This document shows, in pieces, positions 39,730 through 55,246 of a stretch of DNA of 64,000 nt. Numbering within the stretch: position 1 is the stretch's first letter; the number at the start of each line of letters is the position of its first letter. The DNA is from Plenodomus lindquistii. Its lineage: Eukaryota; Ascomycota; Dothideomycetes; Pleosporales; Leptosphaeriaceae. The stretch spans positions 1 to 64,000 of the forward strand of contig JANUWI010000022.1 in the NCBI GenBank assembly GCA_025504975.1, read 5' to 3'. The notes under the pieces were generated by a model. That model was given only the letters and a program-made list of their open reading frames with translations, made no database searches and was not told where the DNA came from. The position numbers were made by a program, and so were the translations under genes.

Positions 39730-42700
39730 AATATATTAAATATAAAAATTCTAGGTAAATATATTTATAAAAAACGCTTTATAATTAAATTATATTATAT
39801 CTAGTATATATAGTCTATTTAAGTTAATTTATATAATATATAAATATTACGCGCTAGATATTTATTATTAAAGTAGTTAAAAAACTAATAATAATAATAA
39901 TAAACTAACTTCTAGATGCTTTTTAGTTACTTTAGGTAAAACTTAATCTTTTAATATATTATAATTTTATTTAACTATTTTTAGGTCTACTTCTAGCTAT
40001 AGCTAATTATAACTTTTTATATATAACTAGATAGTAGCTAAAATAGCTAGATAATAAAATATAGTTTTATTATTTTTAGATTAAATAAAGTTTATATATA
40101 ACCTTTAGTTTAAGCCTACTAAAGTATAACCTTTACTAATAGTATAGTCTATATTAAATAATTATAACTATAAACTAGCTATAGTAATAAGTAAACTAGC
40201 TATCTAGTTATATTAAATAGATTAAAGTTATTAAAAACTTAACTTTAAAGGTTATTTTAAGCTCTATTATCTACTAGTTTAACGCGCTAAAATAATAAGT
40301 ATAACTAGAAGTTTAATATTATCTCTTTTAGCTCTATACCTATTAGTATTAATAAATTTATTTTAGAGCGTAAAAGCGCGCCTATATAATATAACCTCTC
40401 TAGTTTAAATTCTAAGCTTTTAAGTATAATATAGTAAGTAGCTATATAAAGCTATTATACTACTATATAGTTTATTTAAGGTTAAAGCTAAAAATAGAAA
40501 AAAATATATTATAATTTTATAGCTTTTATATAAATTCTATAGATATTTAGAATAAAATAATTTATAATTATATAATATTATTTATTACTATTAGTATATA
40601 TAATATTATATATTACTAATCTAGTACTAAATTAGTAAACTTTATATTTACTTTTTACTATTCTATTTTATTATAAAATTTATTTACTAGTATAAAGGCC
40701 TACTATTTATAAGTATATACTAGGCGCTTTCTCTACTCTAATCTATTTTACTATACTTTTTACTATAAATTATTTACTTTTATAGAAAAAAAGGTCTATT
40801 TTACCTATAGTAGATTAGAAAATTAAAAGTAAAATTATTATTATTACTACGTTAGCCTAGTATTTAGATATTATAATAAAAGTAAATAGTAGTTTATAAG
40901 CTATCTAAATATTTACTTTAAGTATAGTATATATTATAATTATTAGTATTTACTTAAAGCTAAGTTTTTAATTACTAGTTAATAAATAGATATAAATTTA
41001 AAAGACTAGTACTAATGCTTATAATACTATCTATAGGCGTAGATTAAAATATAGATTTTCTAGTTTAATAATAAACTTCTACTTTAATAATAGCTACTAA
41101 GTATCTAGCTTTAGTAAAGTAAATAGTAATAATATTACTAGTAGTGCTACTACTTATAATAACGTAGTTAAAAGTCTTCTCTATACTAATAATACTTTTA
41201 ATAGAATCTAGTAAACTCTATACTAGACTTTTACTACTAAAAATTAACTTTAGTAAGTCTAGAAAAAAGTTAGTAAAAAAGTCTAAAAATATAAAAGTAT
41301 ATTTAGTTAGTATTTTAAATAGTTATATAAAAAATATACTAATAAAAAAAGGCTAGACTTATATAGTATAAACTCTAATAAATAAAAGTTCTATATAAAA
41401 AATAGTAATAAAGCTATAGTTAATATATACTATACTTTTATAAATTATAAAGATTATAGCTTTTTTAAATCTATAAATTACTTTATATAGAGTATATAAT
41501 TAATACCTTTTTCTACCTTTTTTTTATTAGAGATTATAATTAGTATAGAAGTTATAAGTAATTATTATATATATAAACTAAAAATTTATATATTAACTCT
41601 AGTTTTTCTATATATTTATACTAGTAATATTAGATATATATATAGAATGTTTTTAGTAATTTATATAAAGTTTTTATTATAGTAGAAAAATATTAAATTT
41701 GTAAATAGTTATAACGTACTATAGTATAGTCTAAAAAGGTAAAAAGCTAGCTTAGTAGAATATTAGTATTAAAACTTTAGCTAAGTTATTTAGATTAGTA
41801 TTATATACTATGTAATTATATAGCTATTTACCTATATATAAACTACTATTTATTCTATTTTATAGTGCTTACTAGAATTTAACTATCTATTTTTAAAAAA
41901 TATATTTAGATTTACTTTATATAGTATATAGCTAGAGTACTACTTACTAAAATTCTAGCTACTACTATAGCTATATTAAAATTTTATATAGCGCTAGTAA
42001 TTATACTATATAGTAACTTAGTCTAAAGTATATATTTAAAAAGTAATTAAATAAGCTTTTTAGTTTTAAAAGCTTTAATTTACGCTTTTTAAAAAATAAT
42101 ATAACTATTCTAATTCTAAAGATTATTTTTAACTATAGTAGTAATAGCTAGTACTATATATAACCTAAATATATTACTAGTAAAACTTTTTAAATAGCCT
42201 AGATAATATTATTACTAGCTAAAAAAGTCTCTATTACTAAAAAAACTATAAACCTTCTTTTATAGCTTTAAAAGCTTTAATCTATATAAATAGAGAGATT
42301 TAGTAAATAGCCTTTTTACTTACGCTTTTTATTCTAGAATAGCTTTAATTAAGCCTATAGTCTACTTTTTTCTAATAATAAACTATAGGCTATATAGAAA
42401 TTAACTTTAAAAAAGCTACTTATAAAAGCTTATTTAAAGTTCTAGAAATATATATATTTTTTTAGGGCTATATACCTTTATTTATAAATACTTATTTATT
42501 AGAAATATTATTATTAAAAATAGCTATTTTATAGGTATTATTAACTAGGAGTGTAGTAGCTACTTTTTTATTTAGTAGAAGTTTATTTATATAGAAATAG
42601 GCTTAGAAAAGGTAAATATAAAGTAGAAAAGTTTATTATAGAAGTATATAGTTAAATATAAAGCTAGTTATAAGTTCTAGTAAGATTTATATTCTCTTTT

Positions 42701-45700
42701 AGCTTATTCTAATCTAAATAAGCGTAGAGTTAATATACTTATATAACTTCTTAATATTTAAATAACTAATTAAAATCTAAAAATATTAAATATACTATAT
42801 TCTATTTTTATTTTATTTATTTTCTTTTTATATAGCTATTATAGAGTACTTTATTATACTTACTTTTAGAGTCTAATATTATATTAGTAATTATAGGTAA
42901 AAAGTAAAAGTATTATACTTATTTATTTAGTAAATTATACTATAGTAATAGGTAGATATATACTATAGTATTTATATAACTTTTACTCTATAGTATTATT
43001 TTTACTATAGGTAGTATTAGAGTAGGTTATTTTTAATATATTTAAATAGCTATACTAATTATATAATATAATTATATTATATAGTTATATAGTAAAATAA
43101 AAAAGTAGATTATTAATTATAGAATGTTTAGCTTTTAAAAGGATATTTTTATCTAATAATACTTTATTATATATATAGGTTAACATTCTCTAATACTAGC
43201 GCACTTCCTTTTTAGTATTAAACTACTATAAAAGATATACTTATTATAGATACCTAGCTAGAGTATAGTTTTACTATACTATTATATTAAAGCGTTTTAG
43301 TAATTTATAGTTAACTATATACGTTAAGCTATAAAAATAAACATGTTATCTATAACTTATTTAATTACTAAAAATATAAAGTATATTAAAAATTTAAAAA
43401 TATAAAATTTAAAAGCTAATATAGTAGATATATTAAGCTTTATATATTATATATATAGAGCTTTTTTCTAAATAGAAACCTAGCACGTAGCTACTACTAT
43501 ATACTAAAGTAAAATAGTAACTAGTAATAATTATAATAGTTTAGGTAGTATATATAAAGCTATATTATACTAGGTATAATTCTATTAGCTTTTAATAATA
43601 ATAGTATATTTATACTACTTACTAACTTTCTAAAGTTAGGTACTTATTATTTTATTTAGCTATATTTATACTTAAACTTACTATAGAGAAAACGTTAGTA
43701 GAGATTAATATATATAGAGTATATTTAAGTATAATCTTTTATTAGTTAGCTATATAAATTAATACATTCTATAGTCTATATACTATTATTATAGGTAGCT
43801 AGATTAAATCTAATTTACTTAGTAATATAAAATATACTAGCTAAACTAAAAATCTCTATTTTTTACTATTACTAAAATAGAAATTTTCTATTTTATTTCT
43901 TTATAACTATTTTTTAATAATATATATTTACTAATTTTTTTTTAACTCTATCTATTTTTTTAAACTAAGTAAAATAAATTTTATGTATATACTAAATTAG
44001 TATATAGATAACTAATATAATATTAAAAGAATTAAAGTTTATTAAATAGCATATACTTAATATAATATTTAATAATACTTTAGAAAATTACCTAAAAATA
44101 AAGTTATTAGAAATAATATTATATTTTATAGTGTATATTACATTTACTATAACTATATAATAAATTTAAAAATTTAATAAAACTAAAATATATTAAAATA
44201 GAATAATAAAATTTTATAAAATAGTTTATAAAGGTAAAAAATATATAAGCTATAAAAATAATTTATAATAGCTATACTTATATAGTTTAAACTATAAAAG
44301 CTTTTTATTTATTATAGTATTTTATACACTTATAGATATTACTAAGCTTAGTTAATTAGAATATAGGTACCTTATTAAAATAGTCTCTAGGTATCTAAAC
44401 TAACTTCCTCTAGAGTATATATTCTATAAAGAAGTTTAATTAGCTATAGTAAGCTATTATAATTTAAAAAGTATACTATAATTTAAAAAATGTATATATA
44501 ATATAATAAAATACTAGTTTAACTAGGCTTATTTATAGTAGAATTTAATAATCTAGAAAATAATACTCTAATTTTGTAAAGTTTTTAAAACTATTTATAA
44601 ATAGGTAAGTTAAAAGTATATAATAAACTCTTTTTATTTAATATCTAATATAATTATATAGTAGAAAAGAATAATAATAATAAGTATTTTTCTTTAAATT
44701 TACTTTAAAGCGTATTATAAAAGATACTAGGTCTACTATAGAGATAGGTATAGACTTTAGAATTAAAACTATATTTAATTTAACTTCTAAAGTATTTAAA
44801 AAAATTTAAAAAAATCTATTAAATAAAAAAGTTACTAGAGAACTTTAGAGTATTATTTTAACTATTCTAGTAGAAAATTATATAGGCTTAATTATTTATT
44901 TAATTCTATAATAAAAAGTAATTATATATAGTAAAAAGTATAACCTACTAAAACTAACTCTATTTACTTTAGTATAATAAACTTTATATTAACTAATATA
45001 GATTTAAATATAGACTTTATAGATACTTTCTCTATATATTACCTTTTTTTACTAATAATATTCTATATAATCTTTTCTATACTATTTTTATTTTAAACTT
45101 TTATATACCTAAGTTTATTAGATAATAAAAGTAGTTAGAATATAACTAGATAATCTATTATATATTCTAGAACTTTATTTATATAGTAATATATCTATAT
45201 ATTAACTTCTAAAAAAAACATGTTATAGTTAAGCTTTCTTTATTAGTAATATATATAGAAAGTAGTATCTAAAAAGTTTTAAACCTTTTATAAAGCTAAT
45301 ACTTTTAGCTATTAATTATTATTTATAATATCTAAAGAAATTTTATATAATTTTATTTTAAGTAGTATTTACTATAATTTTTAGAGTATAATAAAATAAC
45401 TGCGTGCGCTTCTAGTCTAGTTAAAGTATTTTTAATTTCTAAGCTATTATTAGAACTATATATTAGAGAAAAGTCTATAAAAGCTATATATTATATAAAA
45501 CTAGTAAAAACTATATAATAGTATAAAAAGTATTAGCTAAAAGTAAAGTTTCTAATAGTAATATAACTAGAGATAGATATATTACTATTACTTAGAAATA
45601 ATAGAAATAAAGTTTATACTTAATTAAAGTATTAGTACTTTAGTACTTTAGTACCTAATAGTACTTATAACTTTTAAATACTATTTTATAATTAGCGCTA

Positions 45701-45944
45701 GACTTATTATATAGCTAATAAATATCTATCTCTAGTAATTATATATATATTTAAACTATAAATATATTATATTTTTATTTACTAAATAATATTTAAAGTA
45801 ATAATCTCTAATATAATATTTATTATAATAGCTATAACTTTAAGTTTATTTAAAGTATTTAAATTATCTAGGTACTATTTACTTTATATATTAACTTTTT
45901 ATAGAATAGTATAGACCTCTATTACGCTCCTTTATTTTTTAAAA
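39730..45944. other. Degenerate AT-rich stretch, no gene recognised
   Basis: No recognisable domain, inverted repeat pair or RNA gene. It retains scattered CG-containing spots, such as GAGCGTAAAAGCGCGCC near 40,370, that hint at an originally GC-richer element. Nothing further can be supported. Confidence 0.4.
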
Positions 45945-46180
45945 AAAATAGAGAATTTTAGTTTTAGTTAAAAAAGCATAGAGGTCTAAAATAGAGAATT
46001 TTTATTTTAGCTTAAAATATATATAGGTTTAAAATAGAAAATCTTCTTTTTAGCTAAAAAAGTAAAAAAGTCTAAAATAGAGAATTTTTATTTTAGCTAA
46101 AAAGGTATATAAATCTAAAGTAGAAAATCTCTTTTTTAGCTAAAAAGTAGAAAGGTCTAAAATAAAGAATTTTAGTTTTT
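45945..46180. repeat. 43-bp minisatellite, about 5.5 copies
   Basis: Tandem units of 42-44 bases with the pattern (G)TCTAAAATAGAGAATTTT-TATTTTAGCTAAAAA. Units start near 45,984, 46,027, 46,070, 46,112 and 46,154, with a partial unit before the first. Copies differ mainly by C/T and G/A changes and by the spacer sequence. It is directly followed by inverted fragments of the same motif (AAAACTAAAATAGAGAA, to about 46,215). Confidence 0.88.
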
Positions 46181-46214
46181 ATAAAAACTAAAATAGAGAA
46201 TATTAATAAAAATA

Positions 46215-49200
46215 GAGAATCTCTATTCTATAATAAAGAACTTTAAAGTAGAAAGCTACTATCTACTAAGTTACTTTCCTCCTTTTTATACTCTAAATAA
46301 AGGTATAAAATATAAAAAGGCTTAAAACTTATACTAATACTATAAATAAGTAATTTAATTTATAGATACTAGGTAAACTAGACCTATACTAGAATTCTAG
46401 TCTATATAATATATATTATCTATATATTATTACTATATAAAAAAGGTATAAGTAGTAAAAATAGATAATACTACTACTTCTAAAATTTATATTATATAAG
46501 CTTTATTAATAGAGAATATATCTAAAAAAGTATTATAAAAAGTATTTTAGTTTACTTATAAAGCTTTTTAACCCTTTAATATTTTTAAAGCTAATTTATA
46601 ATTATCTTTTATTAATTATACTATTTTTAATTAGGTTTTTAAAAAATAATATAGCTTTTTTATAAATTCTATATCTAGTAGTAAATAAGGTTACTTATAA
46701 TCTATTACTACGCTTATAAATATACTCTAGTAAAACTATATAGATTATATTTATAGATTTTCTATAGCGCTAGCTAATATAACTTTATTTAAAATATTAT
46801 TTAGTTTATAATGCCTAGCTCTACTTATACTAGTATAATATTCTAAATAATATCTATAAATATAGATAACTCTATAAAAAGATAATTTTTAAAAGCTCTA
46901 GTTATAAATAGAGTTATAAATAATACTATAAAAAATTTAGTAGTAATATTAAATAGTATAATAGTTTTAAGTAGCTATTTATTAACTAAAAAAGTATTAA
47001 AAAAGAACTAGTAGAAGTAGAATATAAATTTAAGTAACACTTTAAATAGCTAGATAAATTAAGTAAAGTAGTTAGTTTTAGTATTTATAAAATAGAACTT
47101 TAGTAGAATATATTATATAATTATATTAATATAGCTAGATAAGTTATATTACTTTAGTATATAAATTTAATAGAGTATATATTTAATATTACTATATATA
47201 AAAGTTTATCTATATTCTATAAAACTACTTTATTATTTTTAAAAAGATTTTTAGTACTTTCTTTATATTATATATCTTTATACTATTAATACTATATTTT
47301 ATTAAACTTATTACTACTATGCCTATAGAAAGCTACTATTTATTTCTATAAAAAAATATATAACTTTTTATAAGTATACTTAGTTACTTTAACTAGAAAA
47401 GGTTAGAATAAAAGTTATAGAAATAGTATATATAGATAGTAATAGTTTTAGATTATCTACTAATATATTTAAAGGTAGCTAAATTTAAAATATAATTAGA
47501 GGTATACTTCTATAGCCTCTATATATAAATTTAAAAATAGTTAGCTATAAATCTAGAAGTTTTAAAATAGAGCTAGATAAAATAGCTATTATTATAGCTC
47601 TAAAATTTACTACAGGATAAAAGATATAAATATAAATAAAAAGAGAGAATTAGTAGAATATAGAATTAGGCTTATAGTTATATTTAATTTTTCTAAATTT
47701 CTTATTTATACTACTAGGCGGCGTTCTATTCTATCTACTATTTAGTATAATTTTTAATAAACTTTAAAAATAATTCTAATTACTAGTTAGTAACTACTTA
47801 GCTATTTTAAAGTAGTTATTTAGTTTTATTATATTAATGCTGCTAGATAGTCTATTCTACTAGATAGTATTTATAGTTAATAGAAATTCTAGGTGTAGAC
47901 TAGGTCTCTAATATAGTAGTAATTTAAATAAAATAGCTAAAGTCTATACTATATAGTTTACTTTAGTATAAGCTAAATAAATATATAAAAGGTTATTATA
48001 AAGTCTATTATCTATACCTAAAGGTATAGATTATAGTAAAATTAGTTCTACTACTAGATTTTAAGTATAAATTAACTTATTTTAATCTAGTAGGTTATTT
48101 TTCTAAGTATATAAAGGTAGTATATGTTATATACTATAATTATATATGTAAAAATTAGTAAATTCTATTAACTAGCTAGAATCTTTAAATGTTTTTTATT
48201 ACTTTTAAAATAGCGCTATTTATGCATTATAGAATACTTAATACTCTATAAAAGTTAGTAAAGGGTTAGATAGTAGTATATAAACTTACCTAAAATAAAT
48301 TCTAAACTATTAGTAATTACTAAATTAGATAATAGTTTTATAAAGTAAAGTATTTAAAGTTACTTTAAATTTTTATAGTTATAGAAAAAATCTATTAAAT
48401 TACTATTTTTTTTAAAAGGGTAGAGTAATCTACTTTATATATATATATCCTTTAGATAATAATATAAATAGTAATATAGTCTAGCTTTTATAACTTTTCT
48501 ATAAACTTATAGTTACTTTAAATATACTTAAAAACCTATTATATCTAGCTTTAATTTAGTTTTTTCTACCTAGAGGTATTATTACTTTAAAGCTTTAAAT
48601 TTAGCTATAACTTTATATATTCTAGGTAGTTTTTATTACTAGAAAAGTACTAAAGCTAACGCTTTTTATAAATATTAAATAAATATAATTCTTTCTATTT
48701 AACTTTATAAGTTATATAATTTTAACTTTATAAATATTATAGATTTATTTATATATAATACTTTTTTTATACTACTTTTAGTAAAAGTGTTTTTTTTCTT
48801 TTATAATATTACACTTAAATTATTTTAGTTTATATAAAAAGAAAAAGTACTCTATATATAATATAGAAGTAAATATTAGTAAGTAATATTTAATCTAATT
48901 TATATAATTTAGTAGTTTAGTAATACGTCTATATATACTAATAGTATAGTTCTCTAATATATTATTAGTTTTAATCTATATATTATTATATTTTTTATTA
49001 AATAAACCTTTATACTTTGTAATCTATTTATTATAATAAAAATATAATCTATTTTTTTTTTAGATTATATAGTCTTTTTTAACTTACTAGAAAATAGTTA
49101 CTTTACTTTTTTTTCTATTTTTTAACTAAAAAAGCTTAGAAAGTATTTTTATAAAGTCTATATATTAGTTAGATTAGTTATATTCCTTTTAATTATCTAA

Positions 49201-52200
49201 AAAGTAACTTTATTTTTAATAATATTACTTAAAAAAAGCTTACTAAAATAGCTTATAAAAATTTCTATCTAGTATAAAAAATAATTATAGTATATTATTA
49301 GTAAATAGAGATTAGTCTCTAGTAGTTACGTCTATTAAAAAAGTAAGCTATAGTATAAGTTATTATTAGTAAATAGAAATTAGTTTCTAGTAAATATATT
49401 TATTAGAAAGGTTTTCTAAATTATACTAATATTAAATTTAGTAATACTAGTTATTATTCTATACGCCTATACTAGAACTATAATAGTATTATTTAATTTC
49501 GCTTAATAGTTTATATTACTTCTAGTAGAGATAGTAAACTACTAGATTTATTAGCTTTTTTTTTATTTAGTTATTCTATAGCGCTTTAACTAGTAAATTA
49601 TTTATATTTTTAACGCGTACGCGTTTACTATTCTTTTAATAGATTAGAATATTTAGGTATTATACGTTTACTAGAAATAAAAAATAGTTTAAACTATTTA
49701 TATTATATTAATATTATATTATATAAAGCTAAAAGGTTTTTTATATCTATTTTATTACTACTTTTTTTTTTACTAGTTACCTTTCTATAGAACTATAGGT
49801 ATTTTATTAAATAGAGTATAAACTACTATTAAAATACTTTATAACCTAGTCTATTAGAATTTAATATATAGTTTATCTAACTAAAGTATATAACTAATTC
49901 TATTAGAATTCTATACTAGTAAAGTAGTTAATAAAAAAAAGAATATTTTTTATTATAGTCTTACGTAGTTTAAGTTTAGATTATATTTTAATTAGTAAAG
50001 TAATAGTTAGAAGAGAAATACTATATAGTAAAAACTTATTTTCTAAATAGAAAAAGTATGTGTATTTAGTTATCTATATAATACTTTTAATAAAAAATAA
50101 ATAGTTTTTATAATTATAGATATAAAAACTAAGAATAAACCTATACTTTATACTATTACTAAAGTATAGTTACTATATATAAACGTAAATATAACTAAAT
50201 ATATATTTAAGTATTAATTATATAAATAGAATAACTTTCTACTAAAAAATAGTAAAACGTGTTAGATAAATATAAAAGCTATATAATAGAGAGTATAAAA
50301 AACTTTTTTATATTAAAAAGTTTTATAAGCTTATAAAAACTAATATAGAAAGTAAAAAGTTTAATTTTTTATATAGTAAGTATAATTATTATAGTATATA
50401 ATATATAAAGCTAACTTTTCTAATAGTAAAACCTTTTTTTAGTTTAGAATAGATTCTATAGAAAAAAGTAGTTCTAGTTTAATTTTATTTATACTAGTTA
50501 TATATATACTATAGTCTAGATATAAATAATACTTACTAGTATAGTAAATAGATTATTTTATTAATATACTACTTTTATAAAAGTTAATTATTATTAAAAT
50601 ATATATTATATTTTAATTACTTTAATAATAGAGCGTACTATAGGCTCTACTACTTTACTAATTTATATTACGTAGCTATCTATATATAATTCTAGTAAAT
50701 ACTAATATAAACTAAATATTAAAGCGCTTTTTTATTTAGTAGTTTCTAGAAATTTTAATATATATATTTACTCTACTAACTAATATATTAGGTTTAACTA
50801 ATAAATTCTACTTTATATTAAACTAGACTACTACTACTTAAAATTAGATAGTTTTTTATACTTTCTAATATTACTTATACGCTCTAGTAGTAATAAATAA
50901 GTAATAATATCTCTACTTCTATAGTATTATACCTTTTTAATATACTAATCTAGTATTAGATGTTTTTTATATATAACTACTTTAATAATATAAAATACCT
51001 ACTATTTAATAAAAGTAAAAAAGCTATCTAAAAAAGATTCTAATTTAATACTCTCTATAGTTATCTAAAGTTTATATTATTAAAAAGTGTACTAAAGCTA
51101 ATATTAAGTAGCTAGCGTCTATATTATTTCTTTTTTTTTAATATTATTTTTTATAGAGTGCTAGTAGTATAAAGTCTAAAATGTCTATTTTTAAGTAAAA
51201 TATAACTACCTAAGTATTATATAATATTTTAGAATTTTATATATTAGCTAATTATAAAAGATAGTAATAATATAGCTAAAGTAAAAGATATATTATAAAG
51301 GATTTTAAAATAGATTATACAGTTATTTAAAGGTTTTAGTAGTAATAAAATACTATAATAATAAATATTATTAATTAAGTTAATTAGAAAGTAAGTAGAG
51401 TTAAAATTAGGCGTTATTATAAAACTATATAGTACTTTTAAAAGTAACTTTATAATTTTAAAAGAAAAATAAAAAGTAAATAGTAAACTAATTTTAGAAA
51501 ATAAAATTAAAAAGTAGGTACTTATATATAATTCTATAATAGTATAGCTATATTTACTTTATATATATAAATTTTAAGTTATTATACTAAAGTAAAGCTA
51601 GCTACTTCTTTTATTACCTATTAAAATTAGTTATTTAAATAAATATACTTTATACTATAATAGTAATAATTATGCTATATTTATTATAGTATTAATATAC
51701 TATAGCGTATATATATTAAGATATCCTTTTTATACTACTTTTTTATTTAAATAATAACCTAAAATCTCTTTTAACCTAAATCTCTAAATAAACTTTTTTT
51801 TAGAATCTATAGAATCCCTAGGTAGTAACTAGCAAGCTATAATATATATTTTATAATATAAAAATACCTTTTCTAATATTTAATAAGTTAATTAAAGTAC
51901 TATATAGCTACTATTCTCTAAATACTTTATAGTATAAACTCTAGCACCGCTATTATAATCTAAAATATTTAAGTAGCTATTTAATAGTAAAGCTAGGGTC
52001 TTTTTAGAGTTTTTAACAGCTACTAGTATTTATAATAATTTAATTAAATCCTCTAGTAACCTATAGTATAGTTTTTATAGTTTTTTTTTTAGTATTCAGT
52101 TTTCTATTTATATAGAAAGATAGTATAAAGTTCTAGGTAGAAATACTATTTTAATTTACTACTAGAATACTAAAAAGTATATTTTTTTATAACTAACTTT

Positions 52201-55200
52201 TATTTTATTACCTATATTAAACTAAAAGTTAAATACGTAATTAGCTTTTTTACTAAAATAAATAAAAAGCTTTATACTAGGCTATTCTAGAGCTAGAGTT
52301 TATTTACTACTAGTAGTAAAAGTAGCTATTTACTATATTAGATAGTATATATACTACCTATAATTTATAATAGTAATATACTCTAAGCTATATTATTTTA
52401 ATTAGAGATTAATTATAATAAAGATAATATCTAGCTATATAAAAACTTTAATATTACTATTTTAAAATATTTTAGTACTCTATATTATAGTTTAAACTAA
52501 TAACCTCTAATAAGCTCTAATTTATTAGAGTTTTAGTATTTACTCTATTTTACCTGCGCTAAGCTCTATTAAATTAGCGCGCTTTAGTTAGCTAGAAATA
52601 CTATATTTCTACTTTTACGTATAGAAGGCTAGCTCTCTATATAATATTTTACTTTTAGGCTAGAATATAATTACTATCTATAATACTCTATTTTTAAACC
52701 TTTATACTATATTATATTAAATAAGTTAATATACCTAGAGTCTATTATAGAAAGTAAAAAAGTCTATACTAAAGCGTAATAAAGTTATATAAAATTAGTC
52801 TACTATATAATACTATATTTAGTCTAATATACTATATTATAAGTATACGCTCTATAAATAAATAATTCTTTAGTTAATATAACTTTTTAGAACTAACTCT
52901 AAAACTACCTCTAGCGCTTTATTATTATAACTATAGAGTAGAAGTTATAGGTAGAGATAAATATTACTATATATAAAAAGTTAGATAAACTAAACTAGAT
53001 ATTTATACTAGTAACTAATATTAATTATTATTAAAAAAGTCTAATAGTAAATAAGTAGAAAAAAGCCTAGCTTACTATTTTATAATAAATAAATAGTCTA
53101 TAAAACTATATTAATAGTACGTAGTAACTACTAAATATAATTTATATACTATAGTTTAAAAAACTAACTATTTTATAGAGTTTAACTTTTTTATAGATAG
53201 CTCTAGTTTAATAATATGTAAAACCTATAATAGCTATCTAACTAATTATAGATTACTATTTATAATATCTAATCTAATTAGTACTAATACCTAAAATACT
53301 ATACCTCTAGATAGCTAATCTACTATTATAATTCTAGCTATATAATAGTCTAAAGCTAAATAACGCAGTACCTTTAAATATTCTACTTTTCTAGATATAG
53401 AAAAGCTTTATAATAGTAATAACCTATCTAAACTTATAAATCTAATTTATACTATAGTGTACTTGCTAGATAATATCTATAACTATACTATTAGAGAAAT
53501 ACATATTAAATATATTAAAAATAATAAATACTTACTTTATATATAACTTATATTCTATAATATATTTATTAAAGTTTTTAAAATAGATAACACGCCCCGC
53601 ATAATTTAAATAGGCTTAAAGGCTTCTTTAGAAAATAACTAAAAAGCTTTTAATACTTTATTTTTAACTAATAATAAATTTATAAAGGCTATTAAAAATT
53701 ATATAATACTTTTTTAAAAAAGTATTATATATATAATAACTACGCTATATAACTATATTTTTACTATTAATAGAACTAAAATTTTTATATAAGAATTATT
53801 ATAGTTAGAAGAATAATATAAAATATAATTTAAAAAACTAAGTACTAAAGTTAAAAATAAAAAGCCTCTATATAAAAAATCTATTTTTATCTAAATTAGT
53901 AATAAGTTTAAAATAGTAAAAAAAGTTATAAATAAGCTATAAAAATATATCTATAATATACTAAAAGATATATATAACTTTATAGAGTATATATACTTTT
54001 TAGATATTCTAGTATTTAAAAAGTCTAAAAGTAACTACTTCTATAATAAGTAGAAAAACACTTAGAAAAAAGTAGACTAATTTTTAAAAAACTGCGTATA
54101 GACTAATAAAGACTATTATACTATAATAGAACTACTTAACTAGACTAGAATTAATCTATAAAAGAAGTAAAAGAAGAATAAATATATAGTTACTATAATC
54201 TAGTACTATAATTCTAGCTTCTAGCTCTACACTTTAATTCTTTAGAATAAAAACTACTTCTAAAACCTATTTATTAGAATAGAGACATACGTATAGAATC
54301 TCTTTAAAAACCTAAATCTAGCTTTTTAACTTTATTATTATTATAATAATTATAATAGCCTGCCTACTTTAATTTAGCCGCGCTAGTATTATAATAATAG
54401 TAATAAATATTTAAATCTATATATATAAAGTGCCTCTAGTATACTAATTTATCTAAATAGCGTAGAGCTTAAGCTAGGTTATTAAACTACTTTTAGTAGT
54501 ACTACTACTATTATTACTACTATAGATATATACTTTAAATTACTAGATATTAATATATAAATAGAAAATAACTTAAATTTTAACTATAATAAATAAAAAA
54601 AGCTAGTAGTTATTAAGTATAAAACTTTATTAAATAACTAATAGTTATAATACCTAGAGAGTAAAGTATACAGCGTAGCTTAATTTATAATTAATAATTT
54701 AAAGTTTACTAACTTTTATAATCTGTTTAACGTTTTTAACCTATACTATAGTAAGTTTATATATAAAAAGATTTTAAATACTTAAACTAAGCTCTAGAAT
54801 AAATCTTTTAAAATAATAAATAATAAAACATTTACTAAATAAAGAAGCTAATTTATACTAACTATTAAGTTTATTACTATATTTAAGTCTACTATAGTTA
54901 GTTATATTTACTAGTTTATATAACTAGGCCTAGCTATAGATACTTCTATTAACTTTAATAATATATAGTCTAGTACTTTAGTATAATTCTTTAAAGCTAC
55001 TAAATAAATTAATTTTATTTAATAATAAATTAATATTAGTAGAAGTATAACTAATATTTATTATACTAGTTCTATAAACACTTTAAAAACTAGAAAGCGC
55101 TCCTCTAGTAACTATAATAGTAATAAAAAAATAGGTAGATAATATATAAAAAAGGCTATAACTTAGTATATAAATAAATAGAAAACTACTATAACTAAAA

Positions 55201-55246
55201 CTAGAGTTTATTTTTAATATAGTAACTATAGTTACTAAGTACATAA
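46215..55246. other. Degenerate AT-rich stretch, no gene recognised
   Basis: Nine kilobases of RIP-type sequence up to the Gypsy LTR. A plus-strand frame between about 53,640 and 55,240 reads as a long Asn/Lys/Gln-rich polypeptide whose stops are only TAA/TAG. It could be a RIP-damaged open frame, but it matches no family I can name and its stop density is not clearly below chance. No tRNA or rRNA was seen. Confidence 0.4.
49301..49436. repeat. 68-bp tandem duplication
   Basis: A unit starting GTAAATAGAGATTAGTCTCTAG at 49,301 recurs as GTAAATAGAAATTAGTTTCTAG at 49,369. The copies differ mostly by G/A and C/T changes, so the duplication predates much of the RIP. Each unit contains a short inverted motif, AGATTAGTCT. 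Confidence 0.7.
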
